64,000 nt of DNA from SMYC01 sp963578475 (lineage in GTDB: Bacteria > Acidobacteriota > Vicinamibacteria > Marinacidobacterales > SMYC01). The notes below the pieces were generated by a model, which saw nothing but the letters and a program-made list of their open reading frames with translations, searched no databases and was not told the origin of the DNA. This document shows positions 49,850 through 58,326 of the stretch, piece by piece; within the stretch, counting starts at the first letter, position 1; every line of letters begins with the position of its first letter. The DNA lies in contig CAUZCL010000023.1 of the NCBI GenBank assembly GCA_963578475.1, positions 3,234 to 67,233 on the forward strand, given 5' to 3'. The translations under genes were made by a program, and so were the position numbers.

Positions 49850-49865
49850 TCCTGCTGTAAACGAC

Positions 49866-50495
49866 TTACTTCGAATAGAGCTCGACGATGAGCTGTTCTT
49901 GAAATGAAAGCTCCAGGTCGTCACGGGCGGGAAGCGCCGCGACCCTGCCTGTTGTACCCTCTTCGTTGAGCTCCAACCACTTGGGCACGCCGCTGCTTTT
50001 TACCACTTCGGCAGCGTGCAAAAACTGATGATGTTTTGCATATTTCGGACTGATGGAAACGAGGTCGCCTTCGTGCACGGCATAAGACGGGATGTTGACC
50101 CGTCTGTCACCGACACGTACGTGACCGTGGCGGACGAGCAGACGCGCTTGAGGCCGCGACGTGGCGAAGCCGAGCCGATAGACCGTGTTGTCGAGTCGCC
50201 TCTCGAGCGACTGCAACAAGATTTCCCCCGTGATGCCGCGGGTGCGCTCGGCGCGCTCGAAATAGAGCCGGAACTGCTTTTCTAGAAGCCCATAGGCTCT
50301 TTTGACCTTCTGCTTTTCCCGCAGCTGAAGGCCATAGCCCTGGATGCGCGCTCGACGAGACTTGCCGTGAGCGCCCGGAGCGAAGTTCCGCTTCTCGATA
50401 GCGCATTTAGGGCCGAAGCAACGCTCCCCTTTCAGGAAGAGCTTCATCCCTTCGCGCCGGCAAAGCCGGCAAACTGGACCGCGATACCTAGCCAA
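49866..50495 (-). CDS. rpsD: 30S ribosomal protein S4 (zinc-type)
   Basis: 209 residues. Primary 16S binder and assembly initiator. The N-terminus keeps four cysteines (Cys9, Cys12, Cys26, Cys31), the zinc-ribbon form. The S4 RNA-binding domain lies at about 95-160 (LDNTVYRLGFATSRPQARLLVRHGHV). A 99-base spacer separates it from rpsK upstream. Confidence 0.97.
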   Translation of the reverse strand: MARYRGPVCRLCRREGMKLFLKGERCFGPKCAIEKRNFAPGAHGKSRRARIQGYGLQLREKQKVKRAYGLLEKQFRLYFERAERTRGITGEILLQSLERRLDNTVYRLGFATSRPQARLLVRHGHVRVGDRRVNIPSYAVHEGDLVSISPKYAKHHQFLHAAEVVKSSGVPKWLELNEEGTTGRVAALPARDDLELSFQEQLIVELYSK

Positions 50496-50594
50496 AATTG
50501 TCCTCCCGGCCGGAAGCGCTTGGCTCTCGGCATTCAGCCTTCATGCCATTTATGTCAGGCATGTCGTTAATAATGGCGATAGCGGGCATAGCGA

Positions 50595-51011
50595 CTACAC
50601 CCGGCGCCGCTTTGGAGGGCGGCAACCATTATGGGGGATCGGGGTCACGTCGCGGATGGACTTGACAATGATTCCCGCCGCTTGAATCGCGCGGATGGCG
50701 GATTCGCGGCCGGAGCCAGGCCCTTTCACCCGAACCTCCAAACTCTTGCATCCCATGGATCTCACCGCTTGAGCCACCTGGCTCGCGGCCTGCTGTGCGG
50801 CGAAAGGCGTTCCTTTGCGCGAGCCTTTGAAACCGAGGCCTCCCGCGCTCGCCCAAGCCACGACATTGCCTTCCATGTCGGAGACGGTGATGTGCGTGTT
50901 GTTGAAGGTCGCTTGAATATGGGCGACCCCACTCAAGAGCGTGCGTTTTTCCTTCTTCTTGAAGGTCTTGCGCTTGCCCTTCTTGTCGTCTTTTTTCTTC
51001 TTCTTCGCCAT
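50595..51011 (-). CDS. rpsK: 30S ribosomal protein S11
   Basis: 138 residues. Begins with a strongly basic Lys-rich extension (KKKKKDDKKGKRKTFKKKEKR) before the conserved S11 core (HIQATFNNTHITVSDMEGN, GPGSGRESAIRAIQAAG, TPIPHNGCRPPKRRRV). Platform protein contacting 16S helix 45 and the E site. Follows rpsM by 7 bases. Confidence 0.96.
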   Translation of the reverse strand: MAKKKKKDDKKGKRKTFKKKEKRTLLSGVAHIQATFNNTHITVSDMEGNVVAWASAGGLGFKGSRKGTPFAAQQAASQVAQAVRSMGCKSLEVRVKGPGSGRESAIRAIQAAGIIVKSIRDVTPIPHNGCRPPKRRRV

Positions 51012-51018
51012 GACGAGA

Positions 51019-51384
51019 CTACCTCTTCCTCATTTGGCCACGCTTCGGCCCTTTGCGCGTCCTGGCATTGGTGCTCGTGCGCTGCCCCCGCGCGGGGAGA
51101 CTGCGGCGATGACGAAGACCGCGATAGGCCCCGATATCCATCAATCGCTTGATGTTCATCGAGACCTCCTTGCGCAGATCGCCCTCGACACCGCCTTCGT
51201 CGTCGATCGTCCTGCTGATCTGGCTGACCTGCTGCTCGGTCAACTCCTTGACGCGAGTCGCGGGCTCGATCCCAGCCTTCGCAAGAATCCTCGCAGACCG
51301 GACGTGGCCGATACCATAAATATGGGTCAGGCCAATGGCGATCCGCTTTTCTCGCGGCAAATCCACTCCAGCAATACGTGCCAC
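51019..51384 (-). CDS. rpsM: 30S ribosomal protein S13
   Basis: 121 residues. MARIAGVDLPREKRIAIGLTHIYGIG start, the helix-two-turn-helix region around ARILAKAGIEP, and the basic C-terminal tail (RTSTNARTRKGPKR) that reaches P-site tRNA. Head protein of the small subunit. Lies between rpmJ and rpsK. Confidence 0.97.
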   Translation of the reverse strand: MARIAGVDLPREKRIAIGLTHIYGIGHVRSARILAKAGIEPATRVKELTEQQVSQISRTIDDEGGVEGDLRKEVSMNIKRLMDIGAYRGLRHRRSLPARGQRTSTNARTRKGPKRGQMRKR

Positions 51385-51419
51385 GCTAGCTTCTCCTTTA
51401 CTTCTCTAATTCCTTGAGC

Positions 51420-51533
51420 TCAACCCTGTCGTTGCTTGTGCTTGGGGTTGACACAAATCACCCGCACAACACGGTTGCGAACAATAATTTTACATTTCGT
51501 GCAAAAACGCCTAACGGAGGCTCTGACTTTCAT
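51420..51533 (-). CDS. rpmJ: 50S ribosomal protein L36
   Basis: 37 residues: MKVRASVRRFCTKCKIIV, then VICVNPKHKQRQG. The zinc ligands are Cys11, Cys14, Cys27 and His32 (the C+ type). Located in the standard place between infA and rpsM; easily missed because of its size. Confidence 0.95.
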   Translation of the reverse strand: MKVRASVRRFCTKCKIIVRNRVVRVICVNPKHKQRQG

Positions 51534-51552
51534 GATGGCTGCCTTTTCAAAC

Positions 51553-51771
51553 TCACTTATATCGATAGACGATGCGCCCTCGCGTCAGGTCGTAGGGCGA
51601 AAGCTCCACTAGGACCTTGTCGCCGGGAAGGATGCGGATGAAATGCTTGCGCATCTTCCCCGAGACATGAGCGAGAACTTTATGTTTATTATCCAGCTCC
51701 ACTTTGAACATCGCGTTCGGAAGCGGCTCGAGCACTGTCGCCGAGACTTCGATGGCATCTTCTTTAGGCAA
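51553..51771 (-). CDS. infA: translation initiation factor IF-1
   Basis: 72 residues, a single OB fold: IEVSATVLEPLPNAMFKVEL, LAHVSGKMRKHFIRILPGD, ELSPYDLTRGRIVYRYK. Occupies the A site during initiation. Located between map and rpmJ. Confidence 0.97.
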   Translation of the reverse strand: MPKEDAIEVSATVLEPLPNAMFKVELDNKHKVLAHVSGKMRKHFIRILPGDKVLVELSPYDLTRGRIVYRYK

Positions 51772-51791
51772 GGCTAGCCTCCTTAGAACAA

Positions 51792-52574
51792 TTAGACAAT
51801 GCTAGCTCCATCGGAATAGACTCGTCTGGGCTCCGCGAGAATCCACGGACCTGAATCTGTGATGGCGGCCGAGCGCTCGAAGTGAGCGGAAAAGCCACCA
51901 TCGACGGTCACGACTGTCCACTTATCTGGCAAAGTCTTCACATGACTCTCGCCCGTGACGACCATCGGCTCGATCGCGAGGCACATACCCTTTTTCAAAC
52001 GCGGGTCGCGGCCCGCTTGTACGTAGTTCGGTACTGGTGGGTCCTCGTGAAGCGCACGACCGATGCCGTGGCCCACGAAGTCGCGCACGACCGAGTACCC
52101 GTGGCGCTCCACATGGCTTTGCACGGCATAGCTTATATCCGAAATATGATTACCGGTCTCCATGGCCTCGATTCCCTTGAACATTGCCTGCTCGGCTACC
52201 GTGAGAAGCCTCTCATGTTGCTCCGGAATAACTCCGACACCCGCGGTGATGGCGTTGTCGCCAAAATAACCATCCACGATTGAACCCAAGTCCAAGCTCA
52301 CGATGTCGCCTTCGGCGAGAACCTTCGTCTCCGACGGTATCCCGTGCACAACCTCATCATTGACCGAAACGCAAAGCGACGCGGGAAAACCGCGATAGCC
52401 TTTGAACGCCGCTTTGGCGCCCTCGCGCTTCAGCGAATCCGCCGCGATACGGTCGAGCTCCGCCGTCGTGATGCCTGGCTCGAGCGCCGTCTTCAAGAGC
52501 TCGAGTATGTGCAGCACGATGGCGTTCGCCTGATGCATCTTCTCGAACTCTTCGTCCGAGCGACGAGTAATCAT
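51792..52574 (-). CDS. map: type I methionine aminopeptidase
   Basis: 260 residues. Removes initiator Met from nascent proteins. The pita-bread-fold metal ligands are visible: the first Asp in SLDLGSIVDGYFGDNA (two aspartates), the His in FVGHGIGRALHEDP, and glutamates in LAIEPMVV and the C-terminal strand. Its start overlaps adk by four bases. Found between adk and infA, a usual arrangement in spc-alpha clusters. Confidence 0.95.
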   Translation of the reverse strand: MITRRSDEEFEKMHQANAIVLHILELLKTALEPGITTAELDRIAADSLKREGAKAAFKGYRGFPASLCVSVNDEVVHGIPSETKVLAEGDIVSLDLGSIVDGYFGDNAITAGVGVIPEQHERLLTVAEQAMFKGIEAMETGNHISDISYAVQSHVERHGYSVVRDFVGHGIGRALHEDPPVPNYVQAGRDPRLKKGMCLAIEPMVVTGESHVKTLPDKWTVVTVDGGFSAHFERSAAITDSGPWILAEPRRVYSDGASIV

Positions 52575-53164
52575 GCGCGCTCCTCCGCCGAAGCTAGAAG
52601 GCTCGTGAGTCTCTCAAAAACCGCGTCGACCGTGCCCCGGCCGTCGATAGCCGAAACCCGACCCCTATAATAGTTCAAAAGGGGCGCCGTCTGCTTCTGA
52701 TAGACGTGGAAGCGGTTGAGCAGGGTCTCTTCACTGTCATCCGAGCGTTGATCTTTGCCGCGCCGGCCCGCAATCCGTCGCCGGAGCTCATCTTCATCGA
52801 GCTCGAGATTACCGACGGCCAAAGGCAGCGTCTCCGCTTCGGCTAGCAGCTCGTCGAGCGCCTCTGCCTGAGGAATGGTCCGGGGAAACCCGTCCAGGAT
52901 AAACCCGCGACCGCAATCGTCCTCCGCGAGTCGCTCCCGGACAATCCCGAGCATCACGTCGTCACCCACGAGCTGGCCGCGATCCATAATTTCTTTAGCC
53001 TTCCGCCCGAGCTCCGTCCCCGCCCGAGCCGCATCACGCAAAATGACGCCAGTGGAGATATGCGGAATCCCGATCTCCACAGCCAGGCGCGCCGCCTGCG
53101 TGCCTTTGCCCGCTCCGGGTGGCCCCAAAAGTATCAGCCGTATCATGAGTATCATGAGTATCAT
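52571..53164 (-). CDS. adk: adenylate kinase (short-lid form)
   Basis: Up to 197 residues. Interconverts ATP + AMP and 2 ADP. P-loop LGPPGAGKGTQAARL, AMP-binding region (HISTGVILRDAARAGTELG), FILDGFPRT, and a very short lid (GRRGKDQRSDDSEET) without zinc cysteines. The start is ambiguous: a 9-base tandem repeat gives in-frame ATGs at 53164, 53155 and 53146, encoding M-I-L repeats before the core. The map gene overlaps its stop. Confidence 0.93.
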   Translation of the reverse strand: MILMILMIRLILLGPPGAGKGTQAARLAVEIGIPHISTGVILRDAARAGTELGRKAKEIMDRGQLVGDDVMLGIVRERLAEDDCGRGFILDGFPRTIPQAEALDELLAEAETLPLAVGNLELDEDELRRRIAGRRGKDQRSDDSEETLLNRFHVYQKQTAPLLNYYRGRVSAIDGRGTVDAVFERLTSLLASAEERA

Positions 53165-53185
53165 GAGTATGTTGAGTATGTTGGC
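53141..53185. repeat. 9-base tandem repeat across the adk start
   Basis: Five 9-base units: TATCATGAG at 53141, 53150 and 53159, then TATGTTGAG at 53168 and TATGTTGGC at 53177 (plus strand). On the minus strand three of the units each supply an in-frame adk ATG. Because the unit is a multiple of three, gain or loss of a unit changes the N-terminal length and the spacing from secY but not the frame. Confidence 0.8.
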
Positions 53186-53191
53186 TATCGC

Positions 53192-54577
53192 CTAACCTCG
53201 GCGTCCTCGGATCCGGCCACGCTTCATGAAGCCGTCATAATGCCGCATGATGAGCTGGCTTTCGATCTGCTGCACCGTGTCCATGGCCACACCGACGATG
53301 ATGAGAAGCGACGTGCCACCAAAATAGAAGGACACGCCGAGACCCTCGGTAATCCAAGTCGGCAAAATACCGTCGAGAAAAGGCCCGATGATAGGAATCG
53401 GCGCCACGCGGAAACCTGCGATCATGAACTCGGGGAGCACCGACACCGCTGCTAGATAGATGGCACCACCAAAGGTCAGCCGGGTGAGAATAGTATCGAT
53501 ATATTCGGCGGTGCGCTTGCCGGGTCGGACCCCGGGCACGTAGCCGCCAAATTTTCTCATGTTGTCGGCGACGTCGTCGGGATTAAAGATGATGGCTGTA
53601 TAGAAATAACAGAAGAACACAATCGCCACGACGTAGAGCATCGTATAGAGCGGCATGCCCCAGGCAAGCTGCTGAGCGATATTCGTCATCCAGACGCTGT
53701 TCGGAAACATGGATGCAATAGTCTGAGGCAGCGCGATGATGGAGCTCGCGAAGATCACGGGGATGACGCCTCCCGTGTTCACTTTGAGCGGCAGATGGGT
53801 GGATTGCCCTTGATACATCTTTCGGCCGACCACGCGCTTCGCGTATTGGACCGGGATGCGCCGCTGCGCACGCTCGACATGGACGATGAAGCCCACGACC
53901 GCGACCATGAAGGCAGTCAGCATGATGATCTGGAACACGGATTGCTGGCCCGTAGATATGTTCCCAAGCGTCGTGATGATGCCCCCCGGGAATCCGACCA
54001 CGATCCCAGCAAAGATCAAAAGAGACATGCCGTTGCCGATGCCACGCTCCGTGATCTGCTCACCAAGCCACATGATGAAGACGGTGCCCGCGGTGAGCGT
54101 GAGCACGGTCATCAAGGCAAAAGGGAGCCCGGGATTGGCGACGAGCGTGAGACCGCCCGTGAGCTCCGTGCTCTGCAGAAACGCCGCGATCCCGCCGGAC
54201 TGAATGACGGCGAGGAGCACGGTGCCATAGCGCGTATATTGGGTGATCTTCTTCCGCCCGAGCTCGCCTTCCTTCGACAGCTTTTCCAGATAAGGCCAAA
54301 CGACGGTCAAGAGCTGGAGGATGATCGACGCGCTGATATAAGGCATGATGCCAAGCGCGAAAACGGTTACCCGAGAGAGGTTCCCGCCAGAGAACATATC
54401 CACAAAACCGAACCAAGTTCCTCGATTCTGGTCGAAGAAATCCGTGAGGGCGCGCGCGTCGACACCGGGCGTGGGAATATGATTTCCCAGCCGATAAACG
54501 GCGAGCATTCCCAACGTGAACAGAATACGGTTCCTCAGTTCCGGAATTTTGAATATGTTCTTGAGGCCAGTGATCAC
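53192..54577 (-). CDS. secY: preprotein translocase subunit SecY
   Basis: 461 residues, ten predicted membrane helices, starting FKIPELRNRILFTLGMLAVYRLGNHIPTPG. The fifth cytoplasmic loop that binds SecA/ribosome is present (YAKRVVGRKMYQGQSTHLPLK), as is the pore-region sequence. Core channel of the Sec system. Four-base overlap with rplO; adk follows after the repeat-bearing spacer. Confidence 0.97.
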   Translation of the reverse strand: MITGLKNIFKIPELRNRILFTLGMLAVYRLGNHIPTPGVDARALTDFFDQNRGTWFGFVDMFSGGNLSRVTVFALGIMPYISASIILQLLTVVWPYLEKLSKEGELGRKKITQYTRYGTVLLAVIQSGGIAAFLQSTELTGGLTLVANPGLPFALMTVLTLTAGTVFIMWLGEQITERGIGNGMSLLIFAGIVVGFPGGIITTLGNISTGQQSVFQIIMLTAFMVAVVGFIVHVERAQRRIPVQYAKRVVGRKMYQGQSTHLPLKVNTGGVIPVIFASSIIALPQTIASMFPNSVWMTNIAQQLAWGMPLYTMLYVVAIVFFCYFYTAIIFNPDDVADNMRKFGGYVPGVRPGKRTAEYIDTILTRLTFGGAIYLAAVSVLPEFMIAGFRVAPIPIIGPFLDGILPTWITEGLGVSFYFGGTSLLIIVGVAMDTVQQIESQLIMRHYDGFMKRGRIRGRRG

Positions 54578-55020
54578 GCCTTGAGCTCCTCGACGCGCCC
54601 ACCGGCTGCTTCGATTTTGGACTTGGCAGTCTCACTGAAGGCGTGGGCCTGGACGACGAGCTTCGTCTTGAGCTCACCATTTCCGAGCATTTTCACGCCG
54701 TCGTAGCGCTTGCGAATGAGCTTGTGCTGCACGAGAAGCTCCAGAGTCACCACCGTACCCTCGGGCAGGCGATCCAGATCGCGTACGTTCACCGTCTCGA
54801 TATGCTTTTTGAAAATGTTGGTAAAGCCTCGCTTCGGCACGCGGCGGATAAGGGGCATCTGTCCGCCTTCGAAACCGCGACGCCGAGAGTAGCCAGAGCG
54901 CGACTTGGCGCCCTTGTGACCTCGGCCTGCGGTCTTGCCCCAGCCCGATCCCGGACCTCGACCGATGCGCCGCTTCGATTTGAGCGCACCCGCTGCAGGC
55001 TTGAGTGATTCTAGGCTCAT
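54574..55020 (-). CDS. rplO: 50S ribosomal protein L15
   Basis: 148 residues. Typical N-terminal Gly/Lys/Arg-rich extension (RIGRGPGSGWGKTAGRGHKGAKSR) that penetrates 23S rRNA, followed by the globular domain (FEGGQMPLIRRVPKRGF). secY starts within its stop codon. Confidence 0.97.
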   Translation of the reverse strand: MSLESLKPAAGALKSKRRIGRGPGSGWGKTAGRGHKGAKSRSGYSRRRGFEGGQMPLIRRVPKRGFTNIFKKHIETVNVRDLDRLPEGTVVTLELLVQHKLIRKRYDGVKMLGNGELKTKLVVQAHAFSETAKSKIEAAGGRVEELKA

Positions 55021-55050
55021 TTTCTGTTCCAGTTTTCCGTTGTCAATTGC

Positions 55051-55080
55051 CAGTTGATACCAGTTACTACCAGTTGATAA
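55051..55080. repeat. 10-base tandem repeat in the rpmD-rplO spacer
   Basis: Three units: CAGTTGATAC (55051), CAGTTACTAC (55061) and CAGTTGATAA (55071), with looser CCAGTT sequence just before (55029). Entirely within the 66-base gap between the rpmD stop and the rplO start. Confidence 0.7.
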
Positions 55081-55086
55081 ATGCCT

Positions 55087-55326
55087 CTATGATTTTTTAA
55101 CTTCGATGAGATGGAGAACCTTTTTAACCATCCCGCGGATTTCCGGGGTGTCCTGAAGCTCGACGCTCCCACGGATCTTCCGAAGTCCGAGACCTTTTAC
55201 CGTCTCTCGCTGCCGCTTCGTCGAGCCGATCAAGCTCTTGACGAGCTTCAGCTTCAGGACGGCTTTTTTCGACGTCCTCTTTTTCTTCACGGTCTTCTTC
55301 GTCGCTTCGGGCTTCTCGTCAGACAT
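55087..55326 (-). CDS. rpmD: 50S ribosomal protein L30
   Basis: 79 residues from the ATG at 55326; the upstream open frame is unrelated sequence from rpsE. A Lys-rich N-terminal extension of about 25 residues precedes the L30 core (LKLVKSLIGSTKRQRETVKGLGL, RKIRGSVELQDTPEIRGMVKKV). Usual length is about 60. Confidence 0.94.
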   Translation of the reverse strand: MSDEKPEATKKTVKKKRTSKKAVLKLKLVKSLIGSTKRQRETVKGLGLRKIRGSVELQDTPEIRGMVKKVLHLIEVKKS

Positions 55327-55330
55327 CGAT

Positions 55331-55837
55331 TCAACCCAGGATCTCGGCCACATCTTTGCCACGCAGGCGCGCCACGTCTTCGGCGCTCCGAAGCTCACTG
55401 AGCCCGGTCATGGTGGCCTTGACAACGTTCTGCGGGTTGGCGGTACCGAGAGACTTCGTGAGAATGTCCCGGATCCCGGCCGCTTCCACGACCGCACGCA
55501 CCGCGCCGCCCGCGATAACGCCCGTGCCCTCGCTGGCCGGCTTGAGCAGGACACGGCCCGCGCCGAAAACGCCTATCACTTGATGCGGAATGGTGCCGCC
55601 CGTAAGCGGCACGCGGATCAAGGTCTTCTTGGCGATCTCGATCCCCTTGCGGATGGCGGAGGGAACCTCTTTGGCTTTTCCGAGGCCAAAGCCCACATGG
55701 CCTTTGCCGTCCCCCACGACGACGAGTGCGCTGAAAGAGAGGTTCTTTCCTCCCTTCACGACCTTCGTGACGCGGTTGATGCTAACGACTTGGTCTTTGA
55801 GGTCGAGTTGGCTGGCGTCGATTTGTTTTCGTAGCAT
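55331..55837 (-). CDS. rpsE: 30S ribosomal protein S5
   Basis: 168 residues. Double-stranded RNA-binding fold with LKDQVVSINRVTKVVKGGKNLSF-type start, GKGHVGFGLGKAKEV, and the C-terminal domain (RAVVEAAGIRDILTKSLGTANPQNVVKA). Contributes to decoding fidelity. Four bases before rpmD. Confidence 0.97.
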   Translation of the reverse strand: MLRKQIDASQLDLKDQVVSINRVTKVVKGGKNLSFSALVVVGDGKGHVGFGLGKAKEVPSAIRKGIEIAKKTLIRVPLTGGTIPHQVIGVFGAGRVLLKPASEGTGVIAGGAVRAVVEAAGIRDILTKSLGTANPQNVVKATMTGLSELRSAEDVARLRGKDVAEILG

Positions 55838-55854
55838 GAAGTTTCCTTATTTCC

Positions 55855-56208
55855 TCAGAACTTGAGTCCGGCTTTCCTGGCGGCGTCCGCGAGCGCTTTT
55901 ACGCGGCCGTGATATTTGAAGCCGCCTCGATCGAAGACGATACTATCGATACCTTTCTCGCGAAGGCGCTCGGCGACCAGCTTGCCAATCGAAGCGGCAG
56001 TTTTGATGTTGCCGCCGCCCAAGACGTCCTTCTCCCGACTGCTCGCCGCGACGAGAGTTCGGCCATTGTCGTCGTCGATCGCCTGAGCGTAAATGTGTTT
56101 CGCACTGCGATAAACGGCGAGGCGAGGACGTTTCAGCGTTCCGATGACCTTCTTCCGGACGCGAAGATGAACGCGCTTTCTTGCTTGCGATGTGTTTTGA
56201 ACTCTCAT
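55855..56208 (-). CDS. rplR: 50S ribosomal protein L18
   Basis: 117 residues; 5S rRNA-binding protein. Core: RPRLAVYRSAKHIYAQAIDD, TLVAASSREKDV, GKLVAERLREKGI, FDRGGFKYHGRVKALADAARKAGL. Located between rplF and rpsE. Confidence 0.97.
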   Translation of the reverse strand: MRVQNTSQARKRVHLRVRKKVIGTLKRPRLAVYRSAKHIYAQAIDDDNGRTLVAASSREKDVLGGGNIKTAASIGKLVAERLREKGIDSIVFDRGGFKYHGRVKALADAARKAGLKF

Positions 56209-56214
56209 GACGCT

Positions 56215-56754
56215 CTAAGTAACTCCGGTTTTTCCGGCTTTCTTCTTGAGGTGCTCGCCCGTGTAGCGGATACCTTTTTGCTTATACGGGTCGGGTTTTC
56301 GGAAACTGCGTATCGTGGCGGCCGTCTGCCCGACCAACTGCTTGTCCGCGCCGGAGACGACGATATGGGTATTCTTGTCGATCTTGATTTCTATCCCTTC
56401 GGGAATCGTGAACACGACCGGATGCGAATAGCCGAGGGCAAAATTAACCTTCCGGCCTTCCACTTGAGCACGGTAACCGATGCCCACGATATCGAGCTCT
56501 TTGGCGAAGCTTACCGCAACACCGGTCACGGCGTTGGCGAGAAGGCTTCGAGAGAGCCCCCAAAGAGCCTTGAGCTCGTCGGTCTCGCTCTCGCGGACGG
56601 CTTTCAAAATGCCGTTCTCCTGCCGTGCCTGGATCCCGATTGGAAGCCTAGTGGTTAGCTTGCCTTTCGGACCCTCGACGCGAACCGTGCGGCCGTCGAC
56701 TTCAATTTTGACCCCACTCGGTATCGGAATGGGTTTAGCGCCTATTCGAGACAT
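56215..56754 (-). CDS. rplF: 50S ribosomal protein L6
   Basis: 179 residues. Two L6 domains: MSRIGAKPIPIPSGVKI at the start and, in the second, DIVGIGYRAQVEGRKVNFALGYSHPV and IRSFRKPDPYKQKGIRYTGE. Binds near the factor-binding stalk base and the sarcin-ricin loop. Confidence 0.97.
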   Translation of the reverse strand: MSRIGAKPIPIPSGVKIEVDGRTVRVEGPKGKLTTRLPIGIQARQENGILKAVRESETDELKALWGLSRSLLANAVTGVAVSFAKELDIVGIGYRAQVEGRKVNFALGYSHPVVFTIPEGIEIKIDKNTHIVVSGADKQLVGQTAATIRSFRKPDPYKQKGIRYTGEHLKKKAGKTGVT

Positions 56755-56772
56755 CCTTCAAATCCTCGTTCA

Positions 56773-57168
56773 TTACCAAACGTTACAGAGAATCTCGCCG
56801 CCCACGCCTTCGCGAACTGCCTGGCGGCCCGTCATGAGTCCTCTAGACGTCGATAAAATATTGACACCCAGTCCTCCTTGGACTGTGGGGATCTTGTCCT
56901 TGGGCACGTAGATGCGGCAGCCCGGCCGAGACACCCGCTTGAGGCCCTGAACCACTTCGGGCCCGTCGGCAATTCGGCGAAGGAAAACGCGCAAGGTTCC
57001 GTGCTTGTCGTCCTCGATGCCCTTGTAATTCTGGATGTAGCCTTCTTCTTTGAGAATACGCGCGAGCTCGATCTTGAGCTTCGACGTCGGCATATCCACT
57101 TTGGTGAGCCGCGCGGCGACACCATTGCGGATCCGTGTAAGCATGTCGGCGATCGGGTCGGTCATCAT
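56773..57168 (-). CDS. rpsH: 30S ribosomal protein S8
   Basis: 131 residues: DPIADMLTRIRNGVAARLTKVDMP start and the C-terminal signature GLKRVSRPGCRIYV... GLGVNILSTSRGLMTGRQA. Primary 16S binder and, in E. coli, the spc-operon translational repressor; whether that feedback exists here is unknown. Confidence 0.97.
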   Translation of the reverse strand: MMTDPIADMLTRIRNGVAARLTKVDMPTSKLKIELARILKEEGYIQNYKGIEDDKHGTLRVFLRRIADGPEVVQGLKRVSRPGCRIYVPKDKIPTVQGGLGVNILSTSRGLMTGRQAVREGVGGEILCNVW

Positions 57169-57184
57169 AATGCCTTGTTCCTCC

Positions 57185-57370
57185 TCACCAGCTCGACTTC
57201 ACGAGACCTGGAATCTCTCCCGCGAGAGCGAGCTTGCGCAAGCACAGACGGCACAGACGAAACTTCCTCAGATAGCCTCGCGGGCGACCGCAACTATTGC
57301 ATCGGTTGTGCTGCCGCACCTTGAACTTTAGCTTGCGCAGCGACTTCGCAATCGAAGATTGTTTAGCCAA
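57185..57370 (-). CDS. rpsZ: 30S ribosomal protein S14, zinc type
   Basis: 61 residues, the short zinc-binding form: CNSCGRPRGYLRKFRLCRLC provides the four cysteines. Placed between rplE and rpsH as expected. Confidence 0.96.
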   Translation of the reverse strand: MAKQSSIAKSLRKLKFKVRQHNRCNSCGRPRGYLRKFRLCRLCLRKLALAGEIPGLVKSSW

Positions 57371-57398
57371 TATAAACTCTCCCTCGAACTAGGGCTAC

Positions 57399-57426
57399 CT
57401 GAATGCTGAATGCTGAATGCTGAATG
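57399..57426. repeat. 7-base tandem repeat in the rplE-rpsZ spacer
   Basis: Four perfect units CTGAATG at 57399, 57406, 57413 and 57420, in the 77-base gap between the rplE stop and the rpsZ start. Non-coding. Confidence 0.85.
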
Positions 57427-57447
57427 CCCATCGGAATACGGTCCCTG

Positions 57448-57999
57448 TTATTGCTGTCCGGGGCGACGGAACGGCATGCCCATGAGCTCTAGTAGCCGTT
57501 TGGCGCCCTTGTCATTACCCGAGGTCGTGACGAAGGTGATGTTCATCCCCCGGGTCTGATCGACCTTCGAGTAATCGATCTCTGGAAAGATGAGCTGGTC
57601 CTCGAGTCCCATCGTGTAATTCCCGCGACCGTCGAAGGATTTCGTCGGCAGGCCCCGGAAATCCCGAACACGGGGAAGGGCGATGTTGAAGAGCCGGTCG
57701 ATGAACTCGTACATGCGCTTGCCGCGCAGTGTGACGCAAGCACCAACAGGCTGGCCTTCCCGAAGCTTGAAAGCGGCGATCGACTTCTTCGCGCGCCGTA
57801 TGACCGGGCGCTGTCCCGTGACCGCCCCCATCTCGTTCATCGCGGCGTCGAGAAGCTTGATGTTCGCCGAGGCCTCGCCGACGCCCATGTTCACGACGAC
57901 TTTGGTCATGCGCGGCACCGCCCAAACGTTGGTAATGGAAAGGTCCTTCATCAACTGCGGAAGAATGCTCTCGTGATAGGTCTTTTGGAGACGGCTCAT
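57448..57999 (-). CDS. rplE: 50S ribosomal protein L5
   Basis: 183 residues; contacts 5S rRNA and P-site tRNA. Signature: VVNMGVGEASANIKLLDAA, TGQRPVIRRAKKSIAAFKLREG, and the C-terminal GMNITFVTTSGNDKGAKRLLELMGMPFR. Overlaps rplX by four bases. Confidence 0.97.
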   Translation of the reverse strand: MSRLQKTYHESILPQLMKDLSITNVWAVPRMTKVVVNMGVGEASANIKLLDAAMNEMGAVTGQRPVIRRAKKSIAAFKLREGQPVGACVTLRGKRMYEFIDRLFNIALPRVRDFRGLPTKSFDGRGNYTMGLEDQLIFPEIDYSKVDQTRGMNITFVTTSGNDKGAKRLLELMGMPFRRPGQQ

Positions 58000-58325
58000 T
58001 TATCGATGACTCCCTCACAGGCGGCGCAGGTGCGCACTTTGCGGCCGTCGACGAGCGTCTTCTTGCGCGTTCGCGTTTTTTTGTCGCATTCCGGGCAGAC
58101 GATCATGAGGTTGCTCAAGTCGATCGCCGCTTCGCGCTCGACGACACCACCTTTGATGTTCTGCTGCGGATTGGGCCGCGTGTGCCGCTTCATCATGCTC
58201 ACGCGCTCGACGATGGCGCGGGTTCGAGCCGGGATGACGCGCAGAACTTTACCGCGCTTGCCGCGATCCCGACCGGAAATGACTTCCACCTGATCGTTTT
58301 TGCGAATACTGAGTTTGTTGGCCAC
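57996..58325 (-). CDS. rplX: 50S ribosomal protein L24
   Basis: 109 residues. KOW motif near the start (KNDQVEVISGRDRGKRGKVLRV) and the L24 region around GGVVEREAAIDLSNLMIVCPECDKKTR. The C-terminal pair CPEC...CAAC resembles a zinc ribbon and is present in the zinc-type L24. The rplE start overlaps its stop. Confidence 0.96.
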   Translation of the reverse strand: MANKLSIRKNDQVEVISGRDRGKRGKVLRVIPARTRAIVERVSMMKRHTRPNPQQNIKGGVVEREAAIDLSNLMIVCPECDKKTRTRKKTLVDGRKVRTCAACEGVIDK

Positions 58326-58326
58326 T

